Positions 23,727-34,489 of a stretch of 64,000 nt of DNA are shown here, piece by piece. Numbering within the stretch: the stretch's first letter is position 1; the number at the start of each line of letters is the position of its first letter. The notes beneath the pieces are model-generated. The model worked only from the letters and a program-made list of their open reading frames with translations, was not told the DNA's origin and did no database searches. Both the position numbers and the translations under genes were made by a program. Origin of the DNA: Batillaria attramentaria (Eukaryota; Mollusca; Gastropoda; Batillariidae); assembly GCA_018292915.2 (NCBI GenBank), contig JACVVK020000371.1:23501-87500 (forward strand). The letters run 5' to 3'.

Positions 23727-23757
<31 letters not shown>

Positions 23758-25422
23758 AGATGTCAGTCGGGGAATGGTCAATTACATGTCCTGTAGTCAT
23801 TATTTTCCGATCGTCTGCTGTTGTCCAGTACACGACCGGAGTGAGTATCGACGTGCAGCACGAGTACCTGGTGACGGCCCGCGTCGCATTGTTGGCAATG
23901 CCAGCCTTGACATGGCTGCTTTCTTCCATCACAACCGACACAACATGCCGGACCGCAATACTGGTTTCCCGTCTAGTGGTGAGTTGGGTTTTTTTTTTAA
24001 ATTTCATTATTATTTTAATAAACGTTTAAGGTAGTCAAAGCACACAGAACAGCATAGTCCGTGCATGGAAAGTAAGGTAAGTCAGTTTCCAAGTTTTTCC
24101 ATTCCATGTAAGATTTTTTCCTCGTCAACCCTCCTTCCCCTTCAGGCAGGCAGGCAGACACACACACACACACACACACACAGAGCACCACTTTAAGTTT
24201 TCCCAACGGAAGAAAAACACCAAAAACAACCCAAACAAACATTGATGAGAATAGCGTAAAATGTACAGGTCGGTTGTCAGAAGCCGTAAGATCAAAGATC
24301 GTACACAGTTTCCAAGTCTTTCCTGTTATTATGGACTTTGTCTTCCTAGTTCATTTCTTACACTTAGCCGCGACTGAACTACTGTAGTATGTGTTGCTTG
24401 CGCTTCTGTAAGCCCTCAATTCTCGCTGTCTATCTCTCTCTCCTATTTCGTTCACAGGGATACGGCCTTACTGCGGTGTTTATGATCATAGAGCACTGGC
24501 GCCTGGGAATATTTTCTCGAATGGTAAGCTCTCCGCCTCTCTCGCGCTCTCTCAGTCTTTCATCATAATAATAAGAAGAAATAGACTATATCTGAGTATG
24601 TCAGGCCACTTACGGACCCCCCCCCCCCCTCTCCCTCTCTCTCTCATTGCTGCCTTCTGAATAAACTTGCTTTTTTCACATAAAAACAAACAGTCGACGA
24701 GATTTCGAAAATTCAAAAATGGCGACTGCAGGCTGTGAAAATGACACCCTGTCAGTCCGAGTCGCCCAATCACTACGAAGGTCGCGCGTGCAACGTGGTC
24801 GTCGCCCATAACTCATGCTCAAACCCGTAAACCACTAGGTGACCTTTTTACTGAATCGGTTGACCTTGACCTATTTATGATTTAATTTGCTCTCTGGTTG
24901 ATTGGTTGGTTGGTTGTCCACGTGACTTTACAGCATGTCCTGTACAGTCTGGTGCCATGCTGTCTGTGGGTGTTCGTCATGACAGTTCAGCTTCTCAGAA
25001 CCGGAGGTCGGGTCAGTACGAGTGTCCGAACAACAGAGCTCAACCAACTCCTCAAGTACGACCTGACCGTAATGCTCGTTTTCGCTGCAGCCGACATAAT
25101 AGCCCCAAGGTTCTTTGGGCACTTCGTGGTAAGTGTACCCTTGGGTACCCCCCCCCCCCCTTCTCTCTCTCTCTCTCTCTCACTGTTCCCCCCCCCCCTT
25201 TTTTCCCCTCTCTAAAAGTGTGAAAAGACACATCATCTCAAGGCTTATTTCAGTGCCTTTCTCAGTGACTTGTCACATTCGTCGCCCGGTTTTCCCCCTA
25301 TCATTCTTTGTGTACATATTGATTGTATGTTAGTACTGTTTAATGTATGTAATAGCATAGTCTTTTTGCAGTGTTTTCCTGTTGTTTTTTGTTTTTTGTT
25401 TTGGTTGTTTTTTCCCCCTTCC

Positions 25423-25491
<69 letters not shown>

Positions 25492-25572
25492 ACTTAGTTG
25501 TAGTTGAAATCTAGCAAGGACAAGGTGTAAGGTCAGGCGAGTAATATTTTATCCTTGTGAAATAAAGTTTCG

Positions 25573-25656
<84 letters not shown>

Positions 25657-26037
25657 GTCCATAGTTTTACTCATTTGGAACTGTTGTCCCTTGCTAGGGG
25701 CGAACCGTCGAGCCGCTGCACGCTTTCCTTCACCGCATAAACGGCGCCCTCGCTCTAGGCGCCGCCGCTCTCCCCGCCATCGGACAGCGCTTCATGTATC
25801 GCCGAGACAAACGCAACATCCTCGTCGCTCGAGTCGTGGTGAGTTCCACTGACTGAGGTTCAAACCTCACGCACTATGGAGAAAGTCTGTTAGTGTGAGC
25901 GGTCAAACTGACACTGACACAGGCCAAACTCATCGATTCATATGCACAAAGTTCATCGATAATGTCGTTAGCATTACCGACAACCGGTCGCTATATTCAA
26001 ATTTGTAGATGTTCACGGCTGGTACTTGTGAACAAAG

Positions 26038-26100
<63 letters not shown>

Positions 26101-26644
26101 GGGAGTGGTTTTGGTGATGGTGTTGGTGATGGTGATGGCGGTTCCGTCATAATAACTCCAGATGTGTAACTGAAAGTGCTTGCGCTCAGTTTCTGTCATC
26201 GAACTTATCATAATCAGCATCAGGAAGATCAGTATTACCAATTCGGTGTCTTTATATATGACTCTTTGTGTTAACAAAGATCACTGACTTGGACGCAGGC
26301 TTAGCGTGTGTGATCTGTAGTAGTAGTCGTCCCCTTTTGCCGGTCAGTGATGATGATGATGATGATGATGGAGACTTGATATAGCGCACGGCTCCACCCT
26401 AACTGAGTGCTCACGGCGCTTAGGGAGAGGTTTTGAAAGGAAAGATAGTTAAAAAAAAACAAAACCAAAAAACTGCAGATGATTACTGGCGCGCGGCACT
26501 GAAGAGATAAGTCTTCAGGCGCTTCCGGAATGCGGTAATGCTGACTGCCATAGTTTTCAGTCATCCATTCTTGCCAGTCAGTCATTCAGTTCTCAGCCGG
26601 TGTCAGTTATTCCATTCCGGCAGTCAGCCACAGAGTGATCCAAG

Positions 26645-26690
<46 letters not shown>

Positions 26691-27089
26691 CGGCAGACGT
26701 GCACGGGGTGGCTGCTGGTCACCGTCGTCGGGTATCAAAGAGGAAGGCTTCCCGCCACTGACAGCACGCTGGCCTTCATGGCCCAGTCCATCATCCTCAT
26801 GATCCCGGCTCTCATCGGCTGCCTCAGCGGTGCGGGACGCCCCGTCATATACCTGCCCAACCCCAAACACGCCAGCCTGCACGAGATCTTTGGCAAAATG
26901 CGTTCCTCCTTCACGTGGATCCGAAGAAGGTCACGGTCATGGTCAGGGTCAAGGTCAGGGTCACCCAGCCCGACCAGGAACTCCATCAGAGGGATAATGA
27001 CTCGGTCAAGGTCAAGGTCACGGTCACTGTCCAGATCCAAGCCCAGACCAGGGTCCACGCTGGGCATGGTTCTCAGGCCTCGTCGTTAG
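23054..27089 (+). CDS. TM8-C: paralogue with an Arg/Ser-rich C-terminal tail
   Basis: Six phase-0 exons: 23054-23221, 23829-23978, 24458-24523, 24934-25128, 25698-25838 and 26697-27089, giving 370 residues. Module 1 carries DVQHEYL (64-70) and SRLV (103-106); module 2 carries EPLHAFL (198-204) and ARVV (237-240). Hydrophobic segments end near residue 290. Beyond that the protein has a basic tail of about 80 residues, and residues 316-356 are rich in RS dipeptides. The tail is encoded by tandem GGTCA-type DNA repeats at about 26922-27044 and is absent from the paralogues. The last exon is the long one (393 bases), while exons 2-5 equal TM8-B in length. Intron 5 contains (GT)n tracts and part of a SINE-like repeat. 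Function unknown; the tail may be cytosolic and could bind acidic partners, which is speculation. Confidence 0.85.
25429..25651. repeat. (GT)n, (CT)n and (CA)n microsatellites in TM8-C intron 4
   Basis: GT 25430-25489, CT 25577-25610, CA 25611-25651. Confidence 0.95.
26347..26540. repeat. Partial repeat related to the SINE family C tail
   Basis: (GAT)n, then GATATAGCGCACGG ... TGCTCACGGCGCTTAGGG ... GTCTTCAGGCGCTTCCGG. Lies in TM8-C intron 5. Confidence 0.5.
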
Positions 27090-27642
27090 CGGGGCGCGTC
27101 TAAGCGTGTGCCGCCCAATCGCTGTCCTAGCTGTGGAAGTGTTGCGGGAAGGAGGCGTCGTATTGTCAGTAAACGGTGTAGTAGGTCCTTGAGCGTTGCC
27201 TCCACGGAACGCATCAAACATAACGTACGACACTCGCGCACGAATTCTCAAAGCACGATCATCATAGAGTGACAAGAACGTAAGTAGGTTCAACACAAAA
27301 TCCACAGATAAAGGAACAACCCAAAACGAAAAGCACTCGAAGAAATGAGTTTTAGCTGTATTTTGTGAATGTCTTTTCATGAGTTTGATGAGGTTTTGTG
27401 CTGGCACTATTATGTATGTTTTCATTTTGAGACAGGACAGTATGCAAAGAACAGTTTCGTACCTTTTTTATGTTCGGTAACTTGATGTAATGGCAGCAAT
27501 GTCTTGCAATAGCTCTGAGGGAGATTGACTAGGGCGTAAAATGTCCGCTTTTTTCTTTGCACACATCCCTTCCCCCCCCCCCCTTCCTCCACTCCCACCC
27601 CCACCCAGACCCCACCCCTCCTCGTGTTATTAGTTGTTTTAA

Positions 27643-27848
27643 CCCTTTCACTGCCAGAAGCATTTCGGTTCACTCACGGATAACATGTCTTCACCTCACT
27701 GCTGTAAACAGGAATCATACCCATTCTGCATCTAGAGAGTTTTTTTCCCCTCAACTACTGGAAAATCTAGATCAGACATTTTGAACTAATTTGACAGTGG
27801 GGATACTGCTGCGATTCATGAAATCCTGCGACGGCGGCAGTGAACGGG
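27643..27848. mobile_element. piggyBac-like MITE flanked by TTAA
   Basis: TTAA at 27639-27642 and 27849-27852 bounds an element starting CCCTTTCACTGCC and ending GGCAGTGAACGGG. TTAA target and CCC-starting termini are the piggyBac hallmark. About 206 bases, no coding capacity. Confidence 0.7.
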
Positions 27849-27852
27849 TTAA

Positions 27853-29501
27853 GGTATGTAAATCATTATTCTCCTACGCGAAAAGGTTTCGTGTTCATAA
27901 AGAAATATACTGGCCAAAGTGAAGAGTAAACCTTAATTTGAAATAAAAGTCAGACTCAGAGGCATGGTGAACAGCTTGCCATTCATGGACTGAGCAAATC
28001 ACCCACCAAAACAAACAAACTCTGTGAGGTGAAAACAAAACTGGTTACTGAAACAACCTTGGGCACATACTTTGCTAGAGGACTCGCCCCGTTTGCGACA
28101 CGCCTGACTGATCCCACTTAGTATCAATGTTTCAAGTTGTCCAGCCTGTGTTACAACCACTAACTGACTATGACGTGCAACTTTTGTGGACACACTTTCT
28201 GCTTTATGTGTATCTATACTCCGTAAAATAAATGTTTAATAAAGGCTTATTTTGTCGCTTGACCGAAACTTCAGACTTTCATTTGAAGGTAAAGTAATGA
28301 GTAGTAAGATCAGGCGCAATAAAATTCCTCATTACCATTATTATTATTGATTATAAGGGATGGGAGGACGGCATACGGGTGGGTGGTAATTGCTCGTCGT
28401 AGGTGCACAAAAACCACCCATCAGACCAAATAACAATACCCACCCCCCACCCCCACCCTCCCCAGGCCCTTCCACTGAAAGAACTTTGAGACAAAACCCG
28501 AAGAAAAAGAACTGAGAAGAATCAGAAAAGGAGAACTGAAAACAAAAACAACAGAGAGATGAAGAAGAAGAGCGGGACTTGAAGAACTGAAAAGAAAAAG
28601 AAAAGACGGAAACCGAGAAGTTTGTGAAGAATGATCGAACAGAGCTCAAGTTTTGAGGACACCTGACTGAAATTGTGAGGTAGGTGCTGTCAGTATTTGA
28701 AGCTTACTCTGCACACCCACACCCACCCCCACCCCTAATTCAGTTTCGAGGCCGGTACCCGGCTGCCAGAAACGTCCTGCATCAGCCTGTTCTTTCTATT
28801 CGCTGTACCCATAGTACCTACGGCAGGGAACCCGGTTTGTCAAGTTGTCAGTTTTAGGTGCATAAGTGAAACTGACTGAATCATTGTCCGAGTCCTCAGC
28901 GCCAGTTTCTGCACAACCCCCCCCCCCGCCCCCCTTCCCCCCGGCCCCTCCCCTTTGTTTTTGTGTATGGGGAAGGCGCGTATGCTACCCAATGCCATGG
29001 TTACGCCTCCACCCCCACCCCTCCCCTCCCCTCCCCGGCCACTGGCAGTTCAGACCAGGGACATCATAGTCATAGTGTTACGGCCTATCGGCCGGGCGAC
29101 CTCAGGGGACGTCACGTCGGCTTGTGTGTGTGTGTGCGGGGGGGGGGGGGGGGGGAATAATTCCTCGCACCATATATCAAAGTCGTATGCAGGCTGATCT
29201 ACTGACTGAAACTGACATCAAGTTCACTGACAGTTCAGTCATCAGTTTAGAGTCCTCACTGAGCTGACCACATTGTTCCAGTGTCATACAGCAGATAATT
29301 TTTAGCTTGCACATACAAATCAAACGGCAAATAGGCAATGCCGCCAATGTTTTCAAGGGGGGGGGGGGGGACCCACCACACAACAATAAAACACATACAG
29401 CGATCTCATTTCTAACCCACTAAGCCATATGGAAATCAAACTGTTCACCAAGGGAAACAACCAGTTTAATTTACTTTATGCCTTCGCTCCCTTGTCGTTC
29501 G
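27853..29501. other. Intergenic, no gene seen
   Basis: C/G homopolymer-rich runs (28438-28465, 28917-28945, 29138-29155, 29357-29371) and simple sequence. No recognisable gene or repeat family. Confidence 0.5.
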
Positions 29502-29513
29502 CACGCATGCGCA
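29502..29513 (+). promoter_or_regulatory. NRF1-like palindromic GC site upstream of RNF185
   Basis: CACGCATGCGCA matches the NRF1 consensus (YGCGCAYGCGCR) at 11 of 12 positions and lies about 75 bases before the RNF185 ATG. The region lacks an obvious TATA box, as is common for housekeeping genes. Confidence 0.4.
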
Positions 29514-29587
29514 ATGCAACGTATGTCTTGAGTCGTAGTTTTGTTCTCGATTGTGCCATGTAAATTCACAAGTTTCATTCGATCACG

Positions 29588-32500
29588 ATGAGTGCTGAAA
29601 CTACGTCTCCAAACAACAATTCTCAGCCAAACGGAGATGGAGGGACACCATCAGAAGACTCTGCAGGGACATACGAATGCAACATCTGTCTCGAGACAGC
29701 GAATGACCCTGTTGTTAGCATGTGTGGCCATTTGTTTTGGTAAGGATGAATGTTTTTATTTGTTTATTATCTGACAAATTTTTTTATTGACCTTCGATTT
29801 TTGTGAGCCAGATTGGTCTGTAGCTGCATGGAAGTGAAAACGAGTTACGGAGTTGAGAACAATGGGCAATGTTTTGTTTTAGACGCGGAGCAGAGGGAAT
29901 GAGTGGGTGTGGCCTGTGGGGAATGGGGAGAGGGGGTACACAGTGTATATATATATTATACGGTGTTGGAAATGTTATAGCAGACTTGGATAATGGTAGC
30001 GTTGTAATCTTATCGGCCTAATAACATTGATTTAGTGTAAAGAGGGATGGGGTGGGGTAGGGTGGGGTGCATAAACTAAAATGTGGCACAGCAGTCCTAA
30101 AACATAATCAGAATTCATATGAAAATTTAAATGAAGTTGGAGGGGGGGGGGGGGGAGAGATGTGAAGGGTACTGGAACTGGGACATGCTGTTTGACACTT
30201 ATGACTTACACTGAAAGGGAACCAGCAGTTTTGGGTTCAGGCTTCAGTAACTGGATGGACAGTGTGTGTGTGTGTGTGTGCAGGGCTGAGATTTAGCAAG
30301 CCAGGCTAAGGAGCCAGCCGGGCTCCTAACCTGGGAAGTTGAGGTTGCCAGAAAATTTTTCAGGTTGCCAGACCCTTTGATTGAAAACGCGGTCCTATTT
30401 TAAATTGTGTAACTATTGCAGCTAATAAACAAGATAACTTTCAACAACAACACTGTTTCATTTTTGGAAAACAAGTTCTTTATTTTCAGTTTTCATTGAT
30501 GTATGCCGATTACAAAGGGCTGCTGCTGCTGTTTGTGGGTTGTCATCCATTTTTGGCAGGGTGCACAGTGCATCTCCTTCTTATCGGCATCGTACACAAG
30601 CCATGCTCTCTCCTTCCCTGTGTCTGTCCTCTTCTATCCACTGAGGCACCCACTTTCGATCTCTCTTCTCTTCTTCATATTCCTTGTTCTGCTTCTTTTT
30701 TTTCTTTTTTTTCTTCTTCTGTTTTTTTTGTTGTTTTTTTTTGCTGGAGGCTCAGAGACACCGGTTAAAAAACGCCACATGATTCAAGATTGCCGAAAGA
30801 ATGAGTACGGGGAAAAGCGAAAGTACGGCAAGTCTCGCGTGACCGCTCACTGGGAAAGCCCGGAGCTGACCAGTGATGAAAGATGGCGCGGGAAGCTGAA
30901 GCCGTTGTGTCGTGTGTGCAGGCTTTGTGGTCGTGTGTCGGATCAGGCGGCAGGCGCGTGTTTTGTCTTACAGCGCGTGTCAAGAGTCCGTGTACAGGTA
31001 CGGAATCTCTACCACTGGCGGTAATTTTCAGGTCGCCAGCCGGGCGAATAGTACCGTAAATCGAGTTCGCCAGACACCATTTTTAGGGGCCATTGGCGAT
31101 TTGGCGAGCGTTAGAGCTCAGCGCTGTGTGTGTGTGCTTTTAACAGCCTGAGACTGCTGTGAGGTATCCTACTTGGTGGAAAGCAAAATTTTCCAACAAA
31201 CTCATCTGCTGGTCCTAAGGCAAGATTTTTTTTTTTTTTTTTTTCAGCTGGCCGTGTTTACATCAGTGGCTTGAGACACGACGACAGCGACAGACCTGCC
31301 CAGTCTGTAAAGCTGGCATCAGTAAAGACAAAGTGATACCAATATACGGGCGAGGAAACCCTAACCCACAAGATCCTAGGTATGAAACTGGTGCTGAGGT
31401 TGCTAACTTCTTTTGGGATAAACGGAATGAGGAGAAGTGTAAGTTACTGTAACTAGAATGAAAATGATTTTGACTTGCCTGGCTTCATAATAGCACAAAT
31501 CCTGAGAGAGGATGTTATATTGTAATTGCACTTGATTTACTGCAGCTGTCAGATACGGGCCTAGAAATAGAAATCTTTTTTCTCATGTGTCATTGATGCA
31601 TGGAAGAAATAAAAGATTTGATATGTGTCGGGCCTGTTGTTGTCAGATGGCTTTTAATCGTAGACTTTTTCGCAACAGAGAGAAGCTGCCTCCTCGACCA
31701 CCGGGACAAAGGACAGAACCTGAAGGGTCAGGGGTGAGTAATGCAGAACTGTTCATAATTGTCACAATTCTTTGAACCAACACATCTTTAAGGTTGGTTT
31801 AGTTTGCAAGCTTATTCGTGGAAGTAGTAATATACGTGCTAGTTAAGTTGCCTTAATTTGAAATGTACTTATTACAGCTGAAGTGTGTGTGGCGTAGTAT
31901 GAAGTCATCTGTACACTTTCTAGTTTTGTCCTCAACCCTCAGTTTTTTTTTTACACTTGACCTGTCCATAACTCTAACCCTGTCCATAACCCTAACCCTT
32001 TCACAGTTTCAGTAGGATATGTGTGAGCGTCCAATTTTTTTTTTTTTTTTTTTTTAGTGCCAGGAGAACCTAAATGCACACTACAGTGTTGTTTGGGTGT
32101 TTTGAATTGTTGTTTTTTTTTCCCTTCACAATTTCAGTCTTTCGAAATCCTTCCTGATCTTTTTTATTTGTTTCTCCAGGCTTTTCCAAACTTTGGATTT
32201 GGGGGGGATGGCGGATTCCAGTTTTCGTTTGGAATAGGTGCTTTTCCGTTTGGTATTTTTGCGTCTACGTTCAACTTCAATGATGGGAGACCAGCGCCAC
32301 GTAAGTATAATTTATCATAATGCTTGTACTGTTGTAGTGGTGGTTGGAAGTATTGACATTGACGGCGACTAGGAAGAGTTATTTTTTATACTGTCAAGGC
32401 GTACCATATTCTACATGTTCACTGTAGACCTTTTTTGGGTACAGATCCGGTATTTTTCCTGAGATTGTTCAGGTCATAGGATAATTATTAGGGGTTAGAT

Positions 32501-32839
32501 GTTGGCAATGGCATTCAGCGATTCATGTGTGCAAGGGATGTAGCAGACCATGCAGATAGGCTTGGAGAGATTATCTCCCCATTGGCAGCTAATATTTTCA
32601 AGGCAACTCACTAGATGTGATGAGACAGGGTGTCTGGGCTCTCCTCCCCCCCCCCCCCACCCCCTGATTTTTGACTTCTTAAGTTTGTACGGTTGGCAGG
32701 TTTAAGTATGAGTTTACTTGGTCTTCATCTTGTGTTTACAGCAGCCCATGGGTCTCCGCAAGAGGCAGAGGAGCAGTTCTTGTCAAAAGTCTTTCTTTGG
32801 GTCGCCATCATCTTCATTTTCTGGTTGCTTATCGCATGA
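29588..32839 (+). CDS. RNF185: E3 ubiquitin-protein ligase RNF185/RNF5 type, ER membrane RING protein
   Basis: Complete gene in five exons: 29588-29739, 31248-31379, 31679-31733, 32180-32300 and 32742-32839, total 185 residues (human RNF185 is 192). In this family the protein is a tail-anchored ER ligase acting in ER-associated degradation. The C3HC4 RING ligands are all visible: C31, C34, C46, H48, C51, C54, C68 and C71. They are followed by [11 protein letters not shown], the linker [13 protein letters not shown], a Gly/Phe-rich hydrophobic stretch ([17 protein letters not shown]) and a C-terminal anchor ending FWLLIA just before TGA. The Phe/Gly-rich region and the C-terminus favour RNF185 over RNF5, although invertebrates may have one gene for both. 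Intron 1 carries a hAT-like element (30281-31126). The start ATG is the first in frame and lies 75 bases downstream of an NRF1-like site. Confidence 0.96.
30281..31126. mobile_element. hAT-like element in RNF185 intron 1, with zinc-finger relic
   Basis: Ends are near-perfect inverted copies: CAGGGCTGAGATTTAGC against GTTAGAGCTCAGCGCTG. Both sides abut GT repeats, so the target duplication cannot be read. Several GGTTGCCAG-type subterminal words occur. A minus-strand coding relic lies at 30493-30680. Confidence 0.65.
30493..30680 (-). pseudogene. Relic of a hAT-transposase-type (BED/TTF-like) zinc finger region
   Basis: On the minus strand one frame reads [10 protein letters not shown] (from about 30650) and, after a frame shift, another reads [21 protein letters not shown] (30609 downward). 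The W-L-x-Y-D ... M-x-C-x-x-C pattern is typical of the N-terminal zinc finger of hAT-derived proteins. The frame shift and later stop show it is dead. Confidence 0.5.
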
Positions 32840-33462
32840 TCACCCAGCCGTTCCTCAGCCAGTTGTGTGTCCATGCTGTGTATCTCGCTTTTCCTCATCC
32901 AAGGACTTGCATCGTTCCAACGCTGTACAGCTGTCTGTCATTATCTTCCAGCAGCCACGCCCACCATCAGCCGTAGCTAACCACTCAATTTGTTGTGTAT
33001 GACAAATGACGTATTTCTCCAAAACGTCGCCGTGTTTAGGACAGAGGCTGTGTAGTAGGATTTTTTCCTATCACATTTTCCTAGTCTTACCCTCTTACAA
33101 TTTATCATATTGTATGCGTGTGCATTGTCAGTGCACGGCTCCAGGTTGTAAATTTTTTGTGACGTACGATCTGACTTGCAGAGCTGCGCGCTGCTTGCTC
33201 TGTATTCAGGAGAACAATTGTTCAAGAGTGTCCGTCAGAGATTTGACAATGGGGTTGATGTTCGCCGTGCAAATTGGACACTTTCAAATACGGTAGATGT
33301 AATTTACATTGTGACTCATTTTGGACACCCCCTACCCAAACAGCAAACAAAAAACACAAAAAGAAACAACAATATTGTCTTCTTAATATTTTCTTTTTTT
33401 TGGGGGGGTGTCTATTGGTGCGTGGCTTTCTGCCTGAGATTGCAGTAAATACTTTATTGTAC

Positions 33463-33918
33463 CAGGGATGGATTTACTCAAATATGCCAATGAGACATTT
33501 GTCTCCTTGACCAGTCATTTTTATGAGACATTTTCATTTTCTATGAGACAATCAAGTTCACCCGCATCACTCTGTCACATGTCTGTGCCGAGAGCCTGTT
33601 CCTAAGTGCAGTGACGTTCAGGTTCTGAACGGAAAAGGACCTCTCGATCGCAGAACTGAGAATATTTTTTGCAACTCTTTCGAGCGAGAGTTCCTGGCAG
33701 CGCGCGTGGCGAGCGGGATAAGTAAGCCTCATCACTAAAATTAGATTAGTGTAACAGACTCTATGACTGACACAGACAGCGCATCTCTGCTTCGCGTTGT
33801 CAAGTGCGCTTGTGATGTCATGTTCATGCGACATATGACGCATTTTGCGAAATTTCTATGCGACATTTTATCAAAATATGAGACATAGTCGCACGGCGCG
33901 CAAGAAAATCGATCCCTG
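33463..33918. mobile_element. hAT-like element downstream of RNF185
   Basis: Starts CAGGGATGGATTT and ends AAATCGATCCCTG. TTGTAC lies immediately outside both ends (33457-33462 and 33919-33924). The interior carries a transposase C-terminal relic on the minus strand. Confidence 0.7.
33545..33660 (-). pseudogene. Relic of the hAT transposase C-terminal dimerisation domain
   Basis: The minus-strand frame reads AIERSFSVQNLNVTALRNRL and, a few residues later, RVMRVNL. This matches the family pattern ER-x-FS-x-x-N-x-x-K/T-x-x-LRNRL followed by a hydrophobic helix. Only the domain tail remains; the rest of the transposase is missing. Confidence 0.7.
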
Positions 33919-34223
33919 TTGTACGCTTGTTTTTAAGTTAAGTGATGGCATGATTTCTAATTGTGTAGTACCATTAGGTTTGATGGAGTGCATGCACAGC
34001 ACTTGGATAGTAACGACTATTACATACCTCGAATGTGGCAAAGACAGTCTGATGCATGGGTTGATGTCAGTTTGTATGCGATGGATGTATTGAATGATGA
34101 TGATAATGAAATTGTGTACAGGTGAAGTGAGAGTGTGTTAACCAGGTTTGCGCGACGATTTTCTTTTTTCTGTCATATTTATACTGATGTTGTTCATACA
34201 GTAAATTTGTAGTCGGGGAACAC

Positions 34224-34481
34224 ATGACCAAATGTACTATTCTTGTTGTCGTTGTCACAATTCTATCTCCAGCAACCTGCTGTGTCTTTGAAAATCTGTC
34301 TGTATTTCGGTATTACAATTATATTAAATTTACAGATCTATGCTATAGAGGGAAGGTTTGTTTTTCAGATGACATCACAAGCAAGGTGAATGAAAGATAC
34401 TGTAAAGATATGCTTGCCATGAAGTGCAGGGGCTGCGGATTGAATGTAAAGCAGCAGAGATGTTCTACATCATCATTATAG
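34224..34481 (+). other. Open frame for an 85-residue Cys-rich protein with signal-peptide-like N-terminus (uncertain)
   Basis: A single-exon frame beginning MTKCTILVVVVTILSPATC has a basic start and hydrophobic core like a signal peptide. It continues with further cysteines (about eight after the start, including a C-R-G-C pair). It lies about 1.4 kb downstream of the RNF185 stop, outside recognised repeats. It could be a small secreted peptide gene or simply a chance frame in a long 3' UTR. No promoter or poly(A) signal was identified and no family was recognised. Confidence 0.25.
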
Positions 34482-34489
34482 TGTACGGA

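Noticed and set aside
23528..23728. Hydrophobic open frame in TM8-C intron 1 that loosely resembles exon 1
   Set aside because: Similarity is weak, no donor is found at the matching position, and the paralogues have no counterpart.
30503..31024. Plus-strand open frame of 173 codons
   Set aside because: Lies inside the hAT-like element, antisense to its zinc-finger relic, and is partly translated from T-rich simple sequence.
32977..33300. Open frames after the RNF185 stop codon
   Set aside because: Overlapping frames on both strands in 3' UTR sequence, with no domain pattern.
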